From positions 1 through 5,306 of the forward strand of contig JBJXHB010000253.1 of NCBI GenBank assembly GCA_046160725.1: 5,306 nucleotides of DNA, in the 5' to 3' direction. Positions 4,887 through 5,306 of the stretch are shown one piece after another. Position numbers and translations under genes: made by a program. Below the pieces are notes generated by a model. That model saw nothing but the letters and a program-made list of their open reading frames with translations, did no database searches and was not told the DNA's origin. The DNA comes from JBJXHB01 sp046160725. Lineage in GTDB: Bacteria; Pseudomonadota; Gammaproteobacteria; Burkholderiales; Burkholderiaceae_C. Every line of letters starts with the position of its first letter. The first letter of the stretch is position 1.

Positions 4887-5306
4887 ATGCCGACCCATCC
4901 CGAGCTCCATGTCCTGGCTGCCTCGCGCCTGCCGCCGCTGTACAGCAGCGCGCTGCAGGCCTGGGTGACCCTGCACGACCGCCTGCACGAGACCGACCCG
5001 GCGGCGCTGGACCGGCTGGCGCCGCAGATCACCGCCATCGCCGCCAGCGGCGAGAGCAAGGTGCCCGCGGCCCTGATCGAGCGGCTGCCGGCGCTGAAGC
5101 TGATCTCGGTGATGGGCGTCGGCTACGACGGCGTGGACACCGCGGCCGCGCGCGCCCGCGGCGTCATGGTGACCCACACGCCGGACGTGCTGAACGACGA
5201 GGTGGCGGACACCGCGATCGGCTTGATGCTGTGCGCCACGCGCCAGCTGCCGCAGGCCGACCGCTATGTGCGCGAGGGCAAGTGGCTGGCCGCGCCGATG
5301 CCGCTG
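4887..5306 (+). CDS. D-2-hydroxyacid dehydrogenase (hydroxypyruvate/glyoxylate reductase-like), N-terminal fragment
   Basis: The first 140 codons are present and the gene continues past the right edge with no stop. The N-terminal half of the catalytic (substrate) domain is visible. IAASGESKVPAALIERLPAL (51-70) is followed by LISVMGVGYDGVD (72-84), which has the substrate-loop pattern of the family. The motif GVMVTHTPDVLNDEVADTAI (92-111) then matches the conserved block before the NAD(P)-binding domain. The VADTAIGLML form, rather than the VAEH form of phosphoglycerate dehydrogenases, points to the hydroxypyruvate/glyoxylate/2-ketogluconate reductase branch. The Rossmann GxGxxG should lie just outside the window. 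The enzyme would reduce a 2-oxo acid to the D-2-hydroxy acid with NAD(P)H in the cytoplasm. The ATG at 4887 was chosen because translation aligns from there and the ATG at 4840 is out of frame. The ribosome-binding site is weak. The gene is divergent from the oxygenase, so common control is possible. Confidence 0.9.
   Translation, partial: MPTHPELHVLAASRLPPLYSSALQAWVTLHDRLHETDPAALDRLAPQITAIAASGESKVPAALIERLPALKLISVMGVGYDGVDTAAARARGVMVTHTPDVLNDEVADTAIGLMLCATRQLPQADRYVREGKWLAAPMPL

Noticed and set aside
4766..5059. N-terminal extension of the oxygenase by up to 98 codons (including a start at 4810)
   Set aside because: The extension runs into the divergent dehydrogenase gene and has no family similarity; the ATG at 4765 has GGAG at good spacing and places the first conserved motif where the family has it.
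1..5306. tRNA or rRNA genes, CRISPR arrays, insertion sequences, toxin-antitoxin or phage genes
   Set aside because: No cloverleaf, regularly spaced repeats, transposase motifs or terminal inverted repeats were seen; nearly all of the window is covered by housekeeping or metabolic genes of uniform composition.

Overview
The base composition is very GC-rich and third codon positions are strongly G/C. Together with a PEP-CTERM surface protein this suggests a Gram-negative bacterium, most likely a betaproteobacterium of the order Burkholderiales (Rubrivivax/Leptothrix/Comamonadaceae-like). That placement is inferred from gene content and codon use; there is no marker gene in the window.

Layout. 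Six genes lie on the minus strand and one on the plus strand. From left to right: the N-terminal end of a flavin reductase-like FMN-binding protein (1-164, minus, cut by the window edge); a T-tailed hairpin terminator (about 205-244); a secreted PEP-CTERM protein (282-914, minus); a 152-bp spacer with three short hairpins; ldcA, an LD-carboxypeptidase (1067-2008, minus); a PaaI-type hotdog thioesterase (2016-2558, minus); an unusual M20-family peptidase/amidohydrolase (2630-3847, minus); an EctD-like phytanoyl-CoA dioxygenase-family oxygenase (3860-4765, minus); a 121-bp divergent spacer; and the first 140 codons of a D-2-hydroxyacid dehydrogenase (4887 onward, plus, cut by the window edge).

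How the genes may work together. The four genes from the oxygenase to ldcA are co-directional, with gaps of 12, 71 and 7 bp, and read like one operon or two coupled pairs: oxygenase plus M20 protein, and thioesterase plus ldcA. The oxygenase would hydroxylate a small molecule and the M20 protein would cleave an amide-like bond. The divergent dehydrogenase would interconvert 2-oxo and 2-hydroxy acids. A shared small-molecule pathway is possible but unproven. ldcA belongs to peptidoglycan recycling, and the PEP-CTERM protein depends on an exosortase encoded elsewhere.

The most unusual point is the M20 protein. It has the family fold signatures, but three of the five usual metal-ligand positions appear replaced (His to Thr, Glu to His, Glu to Tyr), while the catalytic Glu, the bridging Asp and the C-terminal His remain. 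I see no RNA genes, CRISPR arrays, insertion sequences or clear signs of recent transfer. Most of the window looks like ordinary chromosome.
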